A stretch of DNA of 64,000 nt from Frigoribacterium sp. PhB116 (GCF_004364285.1 NZ_SOBE01000002.1:682001-746000); one strand, 5' to 3'. Positions 34,404 through 43,070 are shown, counted from the stretch's first letter. A program made the numbers and translations. The notes: a model not told the origin generated them from the sequence alone.

Positions 34404-35326
34404 CCCGACACCGGCTCGATCCGACACCCGCGACGACGAACGACGTCTACTGCCGCGACCACGCCCCCGTCCTCACCGTCGCTCCCGGCGACGAGGTCGT
34501 CGTCGGGTCGCTCGACGCCTCCGGCCACCTCGAGCGCCAGCGGACGCCCGGCGAGGTGCGGCCGCGCCTGTTCCCGCAGGCGCGGGGCCACGCGCTCACC
34601 GGTCCCGTCGCCGTCCGGGGCGCGCGTCCCGGGCAGATGCTCGGCGTCACCTTCGTCGACCTGCGGCCGGGGGAGTGGGGCTGGACGGTCGCTGGCGGCC
34701 GCGAGACGCCGGTCACGACGCGGCTCGGCCTGGCCGACGTCCCGCCCGCCTGGCTGCTCTGGGAGATCGACGCCGACGCCGGCGTCGCCACCGAGAGCCG
34801 GGGGCTCAGCGTGCCGACCGCGCCGTTCCTCGGGGTGACGGGCGTGGCGCCCGCCGATCCGGGCGAGCACTCCACGACGCCGCCGCGCACGACGGCGGGC
34901 GGCAACGTCGACTGCCGCGAGCTCGTGGCGGGGTCGACCCTGTGGCTGCCGGTGCAGGTCGACGACGCGCTCCTGTACCTCGGCGACGGCCACGCGGCCC
35001 AGGGCGACGGCGAGGTCGGCGGCACGGCGATCGAGTGCCCGATGACGACGGAGGTGCGGATCGACCTGGTCGAGCGGCGCCCGCTCCCGAGCGTGCACGC
35101 CGAGACCCCCGCGGGGCGGATAACCTTCGGCTTCGACGCCGACCTCGACGTCGCGACGGGCGACGCCCTGGACGCGATGGTGACGTGGCTGGCGGCCCTG
35201 CTCGACGTCGACCGCGCGACCGCCCTCGCCTTCGCCAGCGCCGTCGTCGACCTGCGCGTGACGCAGGTGGCGAACCAGACGTGGGGAGTGCACGCCCTGC
35301 TTCCGACGGGCGCGCTCGGCCTCTGA
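34400..35326 (+). CDS. acetamidase/formamidase family protein, 308 aa
   Basis: A zinc-dependent amidase-fold protein that in characterised relatives hydrolyses formamide, acetamide or similar short amides to ammonia. Family segments are a beta-rich N terminus with GDEVVV, LTGPVAVRGARPGQMLGV, the metal-site GGNVDCREL, and YLGDGHAAQGDGEVGGTAIE. GTG 34400 overlaps the GntR stop (GTGA), placing it last in the operon. Together with the transporter and the GGT-family enzyme it suggests that an imported amide is stepwise broken down for nitrogen. Confidence 0.88.
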   Translation: MTRHRLDPTPATTNDVYCRDHAPVLTVAPGDEVVVGSLDASGHLERQRTPGEVRPRLFPQARGHALTGPVAVRGARPGQMLGVTFVDLRPGEWGWTVAGGRETPVTTRLGLADVPPAWLLWEIDADAGVATESRGLSVPTAPFLGVTGVAPADPGEHSTTPPRTTAGGNVDCRELVAGSTLWLPVQVDDALLYLGDGHAAQGDGEVGGTAIECPMTTEVRIDLVERRPLPSVHAETPAGRITFGFDADLDVATGDALDAMVTWLAALLDVDRATALAFASAVVDLRVTQVANQTWGVHALLPTGALGL

Positions 35327-35355
35327 GACCGACCGGTGCGCTCGGTCTCCGAGAC

Positions 35356-35388
35356 CGGCCGCCGCCTCCCGCCGGGAGGAGCCGGCCG
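35356..35388. terminator. hairpin terminator between convergent genes
   Basis: An outer CGGCC/GGCCG stem and an inner CCTCCC/GGGAGG stem lie between the amidase gene and the convergent lipoprotein gene. There is no T-run, as is common in high-GC actinobacteria. Confidence 0.5.
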
Positions 35389-35392
35389 CCTC

Positions 35393-36871
35393 CTACTGGT
35401 ACGTCACGAGGTCCGGCACCGGCGACACCTCGGTCATCGTCTGCTCGGGCGTGAGCATCGGCTCGTCCTCGTCGTAGAAGTTCTTCCAGCCCCACGCCAC
35501 GGCGGGCGCGCCGTCGTGCAGTGCCCGCCAGGTGGCCTGCTTGTCGGGCTGGGAGCCCTGGCCGTCGACGTGCACGAGGGTCGTGAGCTCGGGGCGGCTC
35601 AGGTCGATCGCCGCCCGGTCGCGCAGCATGCTCGACCGGAACTGGTGCAGCACGAACAACTTCGGCGGCAGCGAGTGCGCGTCGACGAGGTCGGCGAGCC
35701 AGGTGGAGACCGCGTTCACCTCGGCCGCGTCGACGCCGCCGATCTGCCGGAGCGGCACCTGGTCCGGGGCGAGGCGCCACTCGGGGTCGAGGGCGAGGCC
35801 CACATTCGGCTCGGTGAGCAACGACTCGTACCGGCGGGCCTGGGTCAGGAAGTCGGTGCGTCCCGGCTGCAGGTCGAGCACGACGTACTGCCCGGCGGCG
35901 GCCGCGGCCTCGACGTACGGGCGCAGCCGCTCGGGGTCGAGCTCGTTCGAGTAGTCGCCGTCAGGGCCCGCGTCGCCTGCCGCCACGGTCGCGATCAGCT
36001 CGAGCATCGGCACTACGGGCCGGTCGGACGAGGCCTGGTAGCTGGCCGCCGTGTCGGCGGCGCGCTGCACGGTCGCCGCGACGTCCTGTTCACCGAGGAC
36101 GCCGAGAGCCGAGGTGCCCGGGGCGCCGTAGAGGGCGACGAACCGTCGGTCGGGGAAGAACCGCTGGCCGCCGCCCGGCAGCTCGGCGCCCGAGCGCGCC
36201 GCGGCGACCGACCACTCGAGGTGGGGCCGGTCGGCGAACGCGGAGCCGACGACGAGGGTGGAGTCCGCCTCGGAGGCGCCCATCGCGCCGACGACGGAGG
36301 CGTCCTGCTGCAGGTCGGTCACGCCCTCGGGCAGCGCGAGCAGCTCGGCTCCCGCAGCTCGGGCGGTGGCCGACGCCGCGGCGTCGTCCGGTCCCGACAC
36401 GACGACGAGCGTCGAGGAGTCGGCGTCCCGGGCCGGGGGAGCCGTGACCTCGGCGGCCGGCACGGCGTCCACGTCGCCGAGCTCGAGGTCGTCCGCCGAC
36501 GGGCCCTCGCCCACCGTCGCCACCGTCGCCGCACCCAGGCGGTCGACCTCCGTCGCGACGTCGACGCCCGCGGCGGCGATCAGCACGGGCGCGCCGATCC
36601 GCTCGCCCTGCTCCGCCGCCTCGGCGACGGCGTCCGGGGCGTCGGCCGTGGCGAGCACCACGACCGGCGAGCTGACCCACAGCGCGCGGCTGGTCTCGAC
36701 GGCCCGCTCGGCGGGGGTGCCCGACGCGGCGGCGGTGACCGCCGCCTCCGGCGTGGCCACCGTCAACTCGACGGTCTCGGGCTCGGGGGTCGACGTCGTG
36801 CACGCCGTGACGGTCAGCAGGGCAGCGGCGGCCACCGCTGCGGCGGGGAGGAGGCGGTGTCGGGAAGTCAC
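35393..36871 (-). CDS. lipoprotein with cell-wall-binding-like and TIM-barrel-like parts, 492 aa
   Basis: A lipobox (LLTVTACTT) near residue 24 marks an exported, lipid-anchored protein. Residues about 55-260 form two or three units such as SRALWVSSPVVVLAT, GAPVLIAAAGVDVATEVDRL and GAATVATVGEG, resembling the cell-wall-binding repeat 2 pattern. The remainder looks like an alpha/beta barrel (VPMLELIATVAAG, QYVVLDLQPGR, VGLALDPEWRL, LFVLHQF, TTLVHVDGQG, VAWGWKNF) of glycoside-hydrolase type, with possible catalytic Asp/Glu residues. No named family is certain. TACCGT (36878-36883, reverse) six bases before GTG 36871 suggests leaderless expression. Confidence 0.7.
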   Translation of the reverse strand: MTSRHRLLPAAAVAAAALLTVTACTTSTPEPETVELTVATPEAAVTAAASGTPAERAVETSRALWVSSPVVVLATADAPDAVAEAAEQGERIGAPVLIAAAGVDVATEVDRLGAATVATVGEGPSADDLELGDVDAVPAAEVTAPPARDADSSTLVVVSGPDDAAASATARAAGAELLALPEGVTDLQQDASVVGAMGASEADSTLVVGSAFADRPHLEWSVAAARSGAELPGGGQRFFPDRRFVALYGAPGTSALGVLGEQDVAATVQRAADTAASYQASSDRPVVPMLELIATVAAGDAGPDGDYSNELDPERLRPYVEAAAAAGQYVVLDLQPGRTDFLTQARRYESLLTEPNVGLALDPEWRLAPDQVPLRQIGGVDAAEVNAVSTWLADLVDAHSLPPKLFVLHQFRSSMLRDRAAIDLSRPELTTLVHVDGQGSQPDKQATWRALHDGAPAVAWGWKNFYDEDEPMLTPEQTMTEVSPVPDLVTYQ

Positions 36872-36902
36872 CGATCCACGGTAGACCGGTGCGGAGCCCT
36901 GC

Positions 36903-37832
36903 TCAGCTCAGGACGTCCTTCGTCGTGAAGCGTCCCAGCGCCAGGGCGCCGAAGACGGCGATGTATCCCGCCTGGAGCAACGCGTTGTCCGCGAAGTTGC
37001 TCCACGAGATCGGATCGCGCAGCAGATCCGCGAAGCCGAGCCAGTAGTGGGTGAACAGCCACGGGTCGAGGAAGTCGAGCTGCGGCAGCGCGTCGACGAT
37101 CTGCGCGACGGTCGAGAGGACGATCGTCGCCGCCATCGCGCCGACGGGCACGCTCGTGAGGGTCGAGGCGAAGAGGCCGATCGCGCTGAGCCCCAGCAGC
37201 GAGATGGTGACGTAGAGGGCCATCAGCAGCATGCGGCCCGCGTAGTCGCCCAGGCCGATCGTCTGTCCCGAGAGCAACGTGACCGGCCCGACGGGGAACA
37301 GGGCCGCGCCCGCGATCGCCCCCACGACGACCACGACGAGCGTGCCGACGAGGCAGAACAGGGCGGCGCCGGCGTACTTCACGAGCAGGAGGCGCACCCG
37401 GCCCACCGGGGTGACGAGCAGGTAACGCAGGGTGCCGAGGCTCGCCTCGCCCGCGATCGTGTCGCCCGCGACGACGCCCACCGTCAGGGGCAGGAACAAG
37501 GGGATGGCCACCGTGAGCGCGGTGAGCGAGACGAACAGGCCGTTCTGCGTGATGTCGCCGAGGAACGCGGGACCACGTCCTCCCGAGCCGGCGTCGTCGG
37601 TCGTCACGCGGACCGCGACCGCGAGCAGGATCGGGATCAGCGCGAGCGCCGCCAGCAGGGCGATCGTGCGGACACGGCGGAACAGGACGACGACCTCGCT
37701 GCCGAGCAGCGCGAGCCCGGAACCTCGGCGGGCCACCGCCTCGGGCAGGACGGCGGGCGAGCCGGCCGCGGCTCCGTCGGCGGGTGAGGAGGCGGCGCCC
37801 CCGTCGGACGGGATCGGGTCAGCCGGCGACAT
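36903..37832 (-). CDS. ABC-2 type transporter permease, 309 aa
   Basis: An integral membrane protein with about six spans (TIALLAALALIPILLAVAV, SLTALTVAIPLFLPLTVGVV and others) and the GDTIAGEASLGTLRYLLVTP segment typical of ABC-2 permeases. The Pro/Ala/Gly-rich N terminus is cytoplasmic. Its start overlaps the end of the ATPase gene by 14 bp. With the ATPase it should form an exporter; the substrate is unknown. Confidence 0.9.
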   Translation of the reverse strand: MSPADPIPSDGGAASSPADGAAAGSPAVLPEAVARRGSGLALLGSEVVVLFRRVRTIALLAALALIPILLAVAVRVTTDDAGSGGRGPAFLGDITQNGLFVSLTALTVAIPLFLPLTVGVVAGDTIAGEASLGTLRYLLVTPVGRVRLLLVKYAGAALFCLVGTLVVVVVGAIAGAALFPVGPVTLLSGQTIGLGDYAGRMLLMALYVTISLLGLSAIGLFASTLTSVPVGAMAATIVLSTVAQIVDALPQLDFLDPWLFTHYWLGFADLLRDPISWSNFADNALLQAGYIAVFGALALGRFTTKDVLS

Positions 37833-38823
37833 CGAAGCCCTCCCCGGTCAGGTCGACGAAGCGGTCCTCGAGGCTCGCGCCCGAGACCTCGAAGCCGCGC
37901 ACCCGCACGTCGGCGGCGACGAGTGCCGCGACGATCGCCTCGGGGGCCAGCCCCTCGACCGTGAGGTCGGCCTCGACGTGCGCTCCCTCGGACGGGGCAG
38001 GACCGGCCGAGCCCGGGTCGTCGGGCGCGAGGCCCAGCCGGACGAGCACGTCACGGGCGAGGTCGGGATCGGGCGTGAGCAGGCGCACGCGGTGCGTGCC
38101 GAGCGCGCGGAGGTCGCCGAGGGTGCCCTGCGTGAGCAGCCGTCCCGCGCTCATCACGCCGATGTGCGTGCACATCTGCTCGACCTCGGCCAGCAGGTGG
38201 CTCGACACCAGGACGGTCGTCCCGTCGTCGGCGAGGGAGCGGATCAGGGCGCGCACCTCCCGGGTGCCCTGCGGGTCGAGGCCGTTGCTCGGCTCGTCCA
38301 GCACGAGCAGGTCGCGCGGCATGAGGAGCGCGTTCGCGATGCCGAGGCGCTGCTTCATGCCGAGGGAGTAGGCGTGCGCCTTCTTGTCGGCGGCGTGGCC
38401 GAGGCCGACGCGGTCGAGCGCGGCCGCGACCCGGGCCTTGCGGGTGCCGCCTGGAGCCCGACGGTCGCCGGAGTCGAGGCGCGTCAAGTTGGCTCGCCCC
38501 GAGAGGAACGGGTAGAACGCGGGCCCCTCGACGAGTGCGCCGACTCGGGGCAGCACGTCACGGGCGCGGTCGGGCATGGCGCCGCCGAGCACCCGGATCG
38601 AGCCGCTCGTCGAACTGGTGAGGCCCAGCAGCATGCGGATGGTCGTGGTCTTCCCCGAGCCGTTGGGGCCGAGGAACCCGTAGACGCTGCCCCGCGGCAC
38701 CGCGAGGTCGAGGTCGGCGACGGCCTGCTGGCGACCGAAGGTCTTGCCGAGGCCTACGGTCTGGACGGCGAGGCCGATGTCCGGCCTCGCGTCAGCCCCG
38801 TCGCTCACGGCACCTGCTGTCAC
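37819..38823 (-). CDS. ABC transporter ATP-binding protein (ABC-2 exporter type), 334 aa
   Basis: Walker A is GPNGSGKTT, the signature region YSLGMKQRLG (in place of LSGGQ, normal for CcmA-like exporters) and Walker B LLVLDEPSNGLDPQG. The C-terminal 90 residues form the extra domain of DrrA-type ATPases (RVRLLTPDPDLARDVL and DVRVRGFEVSGASLEDRFVD). Start GTG 38823; another GTG lies five codons in. It is encoded between a LolA-like protein and the permease. Confidence 0.92.
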   Translation of the reverse strand: MTAGAVSDGADARPDIGLAVQTVGLGKTFGRQQAVADLDLAVPRGSVYGFLGPNGSGKTTTIRMLLGLTSSTSGSIRVLGGAMPDRARDVLPRVGALVEGPAFYPFLSGRANLTRLDSGDRRAPGGTRKARVAAALDRVGLGHAADKKAHAYSLGMKQRLGIANALLMPRDLLVLDEPSNGLDPQGTREVRALIRSLADDGTTVLVSSHLLAEVEQMCTHIGVMSAGRLLTQGTLGDLRALGTHRVRLLTPDPDLARDVLVRLGLAPDDPGSAGPAPSEGAHVEADLTVEGLAPEAIVAALVAADVRVRGFEVSGASLEDRFVDLTGEGFDVAG

Positions 38824-38855
38824 TCACGGCGTCTGCCGCCCACGTCGCCTGTCGA

Positions 38856-39956
38856 TCACTGCGCGGCGACGGCTGCCTGGAGGGCGTCCGCGTCGACGGC
38901 GCCCGCCCACACGCGGCCGTCGTCGCCGACGAACACCGAGACGAGCGAGGTCTGCAGCACCTTGCCGCCGTCGACCGGGGTGAGCACCTGGTCGAGCAGC
39001 GCGGAGCCGTCGTCAGAGGACGCGCTCGTCGGCGCGGACTCGCTGGTCGCCGACGGGGCGAGACCGACGATCGTGCTCCAGCCGGAGCCGAGCACGGTCT
39101 TCTCCGGTGCCTGGCCGTCGGCGTGGTGGGCGCGAGCGTCGTCGGTGCCGGGTGCGGGGACCTCGGTCACGGCAGCCCCCGCGGGCGGCGTGAAGTCGAA
39201 GACGTCGGAGGAGGGGGCGCTGAAGTCGACGGACGTGAAGCCGACCGAGACGGCCGGGTCGGCCTGGCCCTTCGCGGCGACGACGACCTTGAGGGGCACG
39301 CCCGTCTCGGAGTCGACGGTCAGCGTCGCGCTGCCGACGAGCGTCGCGGGGTCGTCAGGCGTGAGGACGACCTGGTACGCGGTGCGGCCGGCGACCTTCA
39401 CGTTGTCGGTCGCGGTGACGGTCGTCGTGGGCTCGACGGCAGAGAGCAGGGCCGAGGCGAGCTCGGCCGGCGTCTGGGGCACGGCGGTGCCGTCGGGCAG
39501 GGCGGTGGGCACCTCGGTGACGCTCGTGTCGGGCAGCGTCAGGTGCGACGCCTCCTTCGACTCGGAGTCCCAGGTCCAGACGCTGTCGCCGTCGCGGACG
39601 ACGTCGCGCTCGGCCAGGTCCTCCACGACCTGCACGCGCTGCTTGTCCGTCCCGTCGACGAAGACCTCCGCGGTGTGGCTGCCGGTCAGGAGCTCGAGGG
39701 CGTCGCTCGTCGCGTCGCCGGCTCCGCCCTGGCCCTGGAAGCTCGACACGTCGGGCAGGCCCAGGCCGCTCGTCTGCTCGACCGTACCCGAGAACGAGGC
39801 GCCGGAACTCGACGCGGCGAGCTCGAGCACCTGCTGGGGAGTCTTCTCGGGCAGCACGACCTCGGCGTTCGCGGCCATCGACGGCACGACGATCCCGGCG
39901 GCCACGACCGCGGCCGGGACGACGACGGCGGGGATCCAACGGCTCTGCTTCTTCAT
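38856..39956 (-). CDS. secreted LolA/DUF2092-like lipoprotein-carrier fold protein, 366 aa
   Basis: ATG 39956 starts MKKQSRWIPAVVVPAAVVAA, a typical signal peptide ending near SMAANA; longer frames to 40085 have no binding site. The body has the half-barrel pattern of LolA/MucB-like proteins: SFSGTVEQTSGLGLP, KQRVQVVEDLAERDVVRDG, VWTWDSESKEASHL, YQVVLTPDDPATLVG and GVPLKVVVAAKG. A Ser/Ala/Asp-rich linker and a short C-terminal module follow. It precedes the ABC-2 genes by 32 bp on the same strand, so it may hand a lipid or hydrophobic substrate to, or receive it from, that exporter. Confidence 0.82.
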   Translation of the reverse strand: MKKQSRWIPAVVVPAAVVAAGIVVPSMAANAEVVLPEKTPQQVLELAASSSGASFSGTVEQTSGLGLPDVSSFQGQGGAGDATSDALELLTGSHTAEVFVDGTDKQRVQVVEDLAERDVVRDGDSVWTWDSESKEASHLTLPDTSVTEVPTALPDGTAVPQTPAELASALLSAVEPTTTVTATDNVKVAGRTAYQVVLTPDDPATLVGSATLTVDSETGVPLKVVVAAKGQADPAVSVGFTSVDFSAPSSDVFDFTPPAGAAVTEVPAPGTDDARAHHADGQAPEKTVLGSGWSTIVGLAPSATSESAPTSASSDDGSALLDQVLTPVDGGKVLQTSLVSVFVGDDGRVWAGAVDADALQAAVAAQ

Positions 39957-40111
39957 GCTGTCCTGTGCCTCTCGTGGCGGCTCGGGGCGGGTCGCGACTG
40001 GTCGGCAGGCTACGCGCCGACCCTGGAGACCACTGGGAACTCGGGGGGACGTCACTCGACGTCGAGCGAGGTGGCCGTCCTCCACTCCGGGGTGCCTGAC
40101 GAGCGCTGCGG

Positions 40112-40474
40112 CTAGAGCTCGACGACCTCGAACTCGAGCAGGTCGGCACCGGTGGCGACCGGACGGCGAGGTGCCTCGGCGCCCTCGCTGCCCTGGTCGG
40201 CCGGTGCGCCGTGGCCGGCCGGGCCACCCTGGCCCGCGGGAGGACCGGCGTGCGCCGCCGCGGCGCCGTCCGCCTGCCAGGCCTGGAACGACTGCTCGTC
40301 GGCCCAGGTCGTCACGACGAAGTACCGGGTGTCGCCCGACACCGGGCGGAGCAGCTGGAAGCCCTCGAAGCCGGGAGCGCCGTCGACCGAGTGCTTGCGG
40401 GCGGCGAAGCGGGACTCGAGCTCGGAGCCCGAGCCCTCGGGCACGTGGATGGCGTTGATCTTGACGACGGACAT
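40112..40474 (-). CDS. antibiotic biosynthesis monooxygenase (ABM) family protein, 120 aa
   Basis: A dimeric ferredoxin-like alpha+beta barrel protein of the ABM/HmoB type. The core is VVKINAIHVPEGSGSELE, then RKHSVDGAPGFEGFQLLRPV, then YFVVTTWADEQSFQAW. The C-terminal 40 residues are an extra Gly/Pro/Ala-rich tail. Relatives degrade haem or oxidise quinol-like substrates; without the key Asn or His being sure, the activity is open. It follows the FBP-domain gene on the same strand. Confidence 0.87.
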   Translation of the reverse strand: MSVVKINAIHVPEGSGSELESRFAARKHSVDGAPGFEGFQLLRPVSGDTRYFVVTTWADEQSFQAWQADGAAAAHAGPPAGQGGPAGHGAPADQGSEGAEAPRRPVATGADLLEFEVVEL

Positions 40475-40539
40475 GGTGCGGCTCGCTCTCGTTCGGCCCG
40501 GCGGGATGCCCGGCGAGGGGTGACGGAAAGGGTTCGGGG

Positions 40540-41022
40540 CTAGGCGGTCTTCATCACGGTCGCCGTGAAGCCCTGCACGCGCTCGGCCAGGCCGGAGGCG
40601 CGCCGTTCGATCTGCTCGGGAGGGTTGAGGTGAGGAGGCGCGACCCTGATGAGCAGGGAGCACGCCAGGTCCTCGCAGATGTACGTGCCGATCGTGTCGC
40701 CGTTGGCACCGGCGTCGCCGGCCTTGGGCGCGGTGAAGAGGCGCACCTGGGTCGCGGGCTGCGGCGAGTGGCAGAGCGAGCACATGGCGGCGATGCCGGG
40801 CCGCAGCGACGAACCCGACGACCGGACGACGAGCCCGACCGGCTGGTCGTCCATCCAGTGCACGATGTAGCCGCGCTGGTGGGCCTGAGGATCGCGCCAG
40901 CCCAGGAACTCGCGCTCGCCCCACAGCATCTCGTGCAGGCCGGGGATGGGGAGCCGGTCGAGGTCGCCCGGCAGGGCGTTCACGAACGACTCACGGATGT
41001 CGGTCTCGGTCAGCGGCTTCAT
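40540..41022 (-). CDS. FBP domain-containing protein (elongation factor G-binding type), 160 aa
   Basis: The C-terminal half is a treble-clef zinc finger: CSLC near residue 80 and CEDLAC near residue 120, matching the domain that lets FusB-type proteins bind EF-G. The N-terminal half contains DLDRLPIPGLHEM and WGEREFLGWRDP and a conserved WMDDQPVGLVVR. Start ATG 41022. Relatives either rescue EF-G from fusidic acid or have unknown housekeeping roles; the short N-terminal region suggests the latter. It is upstream of the ABM gene on the same strand with a 65-bp gap. Confidence 0.88.
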   Translation of the reverse strand: MKPLTETDIRESFVNALPGDLDRLPIPGLHEMLWGEREFLGWRDPQAHQRGYIVHWMDDQPVGLVVRSSGSSLRPGIAAMCSLCHSPQPATQVRLFTAPKAGDAGANGDTIGTYICEDLACSLLIRVAPPHLNPPEQIERRASGLAERVQGFTATVMKTA

Positions 41023-41102
41023 GATCGAGCCGAGCCTACGCGTCGCCGCCGACAGCGCGTCGTGACCGTCTCACCCCGGCGTGCGGCCCCTACGCTGGCC
41101 CC

Positions 41103-41927
41103 GTGGTCGACACGGCGGCGGGGAACGGGGCACGGGGCCTGGACGAGGAGGCGGTGGTCGCGCGCCTGAGGGCGGCCGGCTGCGTCTTCGCGGAGGACGA
41201 GGCGCGCCTCCTGCTCGAGGCGGCGGCGGCCGGTCCGAGCCTCGAGTCGCTCGTCCTCCGGCGGACGGCGGGCGAGCCGCTCGAGCAGGTGCTCGGCTGG
41301 GCGGCCTTCGACGGGCTCCGCCTCGTCGTCGAGCCGCGCGTCTTCGTGCCGAGACGCCGCACCGAGCTGCTCGTGCGGCTGGCCGACGCGGCGCTCGCCG
41401 GCGCCGTGCCCGCCGACGCGGCACCTGTCCTCGTCGAGCTGTGCTGCGGGGTCGGTGCGGTCGCGGTCGCGCTGCTCCGCCGCCGCCCCCTGCTCGACGT
41501 GGTCGCCGCCGACCTCGATCCCGTCGCCGTGCGCTGCGCCCGCCGCAACCTCGGCGAGCGGGCGACGGTCGTCGGGGGCGACCTCTTCGCCGAGCTCCCC
41601 GCACGGCTGCGCGGCCGGGTGGACGTGCTGATCGCGAACGCGCCGTACGTGCCGACGGCCGCCATCGCGACGATGCCCTCCGAAGCCCGCCTCCACGAGT
41701 CCGTCCTCGCCCTCGACGGCGGGGCGGACGGCCTCGACCTGCACCGGCGGATCGCCGCCGGGGCCGCGGAGTGGCTCTCGCCGACGGGCACGCTGCTGAT
41801 CGAGACGAGCGAGCGCCAGGCCGAGGCCACGGCCGCCCTGTTCGCGGCCGCGGGCCTCGACGTGTCGGTCGAGCGGGACGACGACCTCGACGCCACGGCC
41901 GTGAGTGCGACCTGGCCGCCCGCCTGA
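41103..41927 (+). CDS. putative protein N5-glutamine SAM-dependent methyltransferase (PrmC/HemK-like), 274 aa
   Basis: A class I methyltransferase. The SAM-binding strand is LVELCCGVGAVAVALLRR, the acidic strand VVAADLDPVAVRCARRNL, and the catalytic motif NAPYVPT corresponds to the NPPY of glutamine methyltransferases with one substitution (A for P). The helical N-terminal domain matches the PrmC substrate domain. As NPPY to NAPY is typical of a PrmC-like side branch, it may modify a protein other than release factor. TACGCT (41091-41096) six bases before GTG 41103 indicates a leaderless mRNA. Confidence 0.88.
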   Translation: MVDTAAGNGARGLDEEAVVARLRAAGCVFAEDEARLLLEAAAAGPSLESLVLRRTAGEPLEQVLGWAAFDGLRLVVEPRVFVPRRRTELLVRLADAALAGAVPADAAPVLVELCCGVGAVAVALLRRRPLLDVVAADLDPVAVRCARRNLGERATVVGGDLFAELPARLRGRVDVLIANAPYVPTAAIATMPSEARLHESVLALDGGADGLDLHRRIAAGAAEWLSPTGTLLIETSERQAEATAALFAAAGLDVSVERDDDLDATAVSATWPPA

Positions 41928-41942
41928 CCTCGCCGATCGGGC

Positions 41943-42377
41943 CTAGACGTCGACCGGCGAGACGAGGTCGACCACGGGCGACTCGGGCGTCCCCGAGATC
42001 TGGCAGGTGAACGCCGCCTCGACCCGGCCGTCGGCGAGGTGCCCGAAGCGCACCTCGGCGACCGCGCCCGAGTCCGAGTCGCGGACGTCCGCCTCCTCGT
42101 AGGCCCAGACGTCATCGAGCGGGGGCAGGTCCGGGTACTCGGCCCTGACCGCGGCGACGCAGGCGTCCCAGGCGGGCGGCGCCTCGTGCGCCTCGGCCGT
42201 CGACGGCGCCGGGGGAGTCGTGGTCGGCAGCGGCGTCGCGGTCGCGTCGGGCCCGGTCGTCGTCACGATACCGGGCGTGGCCGCGGCGCCGGGCTCGGCG
42301 TCGGTCCCGGCGCAGCCCGCCAGCAGCAGCGTGACGGCGAAGGCGGCGGTGACCAGTGAGACGGTCTTGGTGGGCAC
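41943..42377 (-). CDS. small lipoprotein, hypothetical, 144 aa
   Basis: GTG 42377 with GGAG upstream opens a signal peptide (VTAAFAVTLLLAGCAG) whose Cys would be lipid-modified. A Thr/Pro/Ala-rich linker follows, then a compact domain with WDACVAAVRAEYPDLPPLDD, then ADVRDSDSGAVAEVRFGHLA and a late AFTCQISGT. The two cysteines of the domain could form a disulfide. The family is not recognised. It converges on the methyltransferase gene. Confidence 0.75.
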   Translation of the reverse strand: MPTKTVSLVTAAFAVTLLLAGCAGTDAEPGAAATPGIVTTTGPDATATPLPTTTPPAPSTAEAHEAPPAWDACVAAVRAEYPDLPPLDDVWAYEEADVRDSDSGAVAEVRFGHLADGRVEAAFTCQISGTPESPVVDLVSPVDV

Positions 42378-42486
42378 GGCGCGCTCCAGGTGACGGGACG
42401 GGCGTCGGCGGGCGCCGACGGAGGTCGAGGAGGCTCAGACTAACCGCACGGAGGCACCACGGAGGTCGAGGGTGCAAGCTGGTTCG

Positions 42487-42942
42487 ATGACCGCTACAGA
42501 GAACCGCGAACCGACCGCCCTCGAGCAGGCCATCAGCAAGGGACAGGCAGGAGAGGGCGACATGAACGCCGTCCTGGCCGAGTTCGTCAACGCGCAGGTC
42601 GTCGTGGCCACCGCCGTGGACGCCCAGGACAGCCTGACCGATCTGCAGCCGGTGTTGTTCGACCGCGAGGGCACGCCCATGCTGGCGGCCTTCACGCACC
42701 CCGACATGATCGGCGAGCAGGTCAAGGGCGTCGCCGAGTACCAGGCCACGATCCCCGCCGCCGAGCTCGTGCAGGCGATCCCCGCGCAGACCGGTCTCGT
42801 CGTGAACCCCGGCAACCGCGAGGGCTTCGAGATGCTGCCCGAGGGCGTCGCGCAGCTGGCGAACGACGTCCGCGAGCTCGTCGCCGCGCACCAGGCCGCC
42901 GGGTCGCCCGAGCCGGGCCAGCCCGCACAGCCCGCCTCCTAG
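42487..42942 (+). CDS. SseB family protein, 151 aa
   Basis: The SseB N-terminal fold is indicated by NREPTALEQAISKGQAGEGD, then VLAEFVNAQVVVATAVD, DREGTPMLAAFTHPD, and IPAQTGLVVNPGNREGFEML. The protein is cytoplasmic. Two starts compete: ATG 42487, which has CAAGCT six bases upstream as in the leaderless genes, and GTG 42472, which has GGAGG at good spacing. ATG is used here. A strong terminator follows. Confidence 0.82.
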   Translation: MTATENREPTALEQAISKGQAGEGDMNAVLAEFVNAQVVVATAVDAQDSLTDLQPVLFDREGTPMLAAFTHPDMIGEQVKGVAEYQATIPAAELVQAIPAQTGLVVNPGNREGFEMLPEGVAQLANDVRELVAAHQAAGSPEPGQPAQPAS

Positions 42943-42958
42943 CCCGAGCCCCCCTCCA

Positions 42959-42993
42959 GGACGCCCCGATCGTGCCTCACGGTCGGGGCGTCC
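42959..42993 (+). terminator. hairpin terminator
   Basis: A 16-bp stem with one G-U pair and a three-base loop, just after the SseB-like gene and 40 bp before the promoter of the glycine operon. Confidence 0.8.
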
Positions 42994-43032
42994 GTCGTCG
43001 CCTCCCGAAACACCGCTGTCACATGCCCGCTG

Positions 43033-43038
43033 TAGGGT
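43033..43038 (+). promoter_or_regulatory. candidate -10 element of the gcv promoter
   Basis: TAGGGT lies about 35 bp before the glycine riboswitch, so the aptamers would be in the 5' leader. A clear -35 was not found. Confidence 0.4.
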
Positions 43039-43070
43039 GAGCGGCACAACAGAACACCGGGCCACGAACA

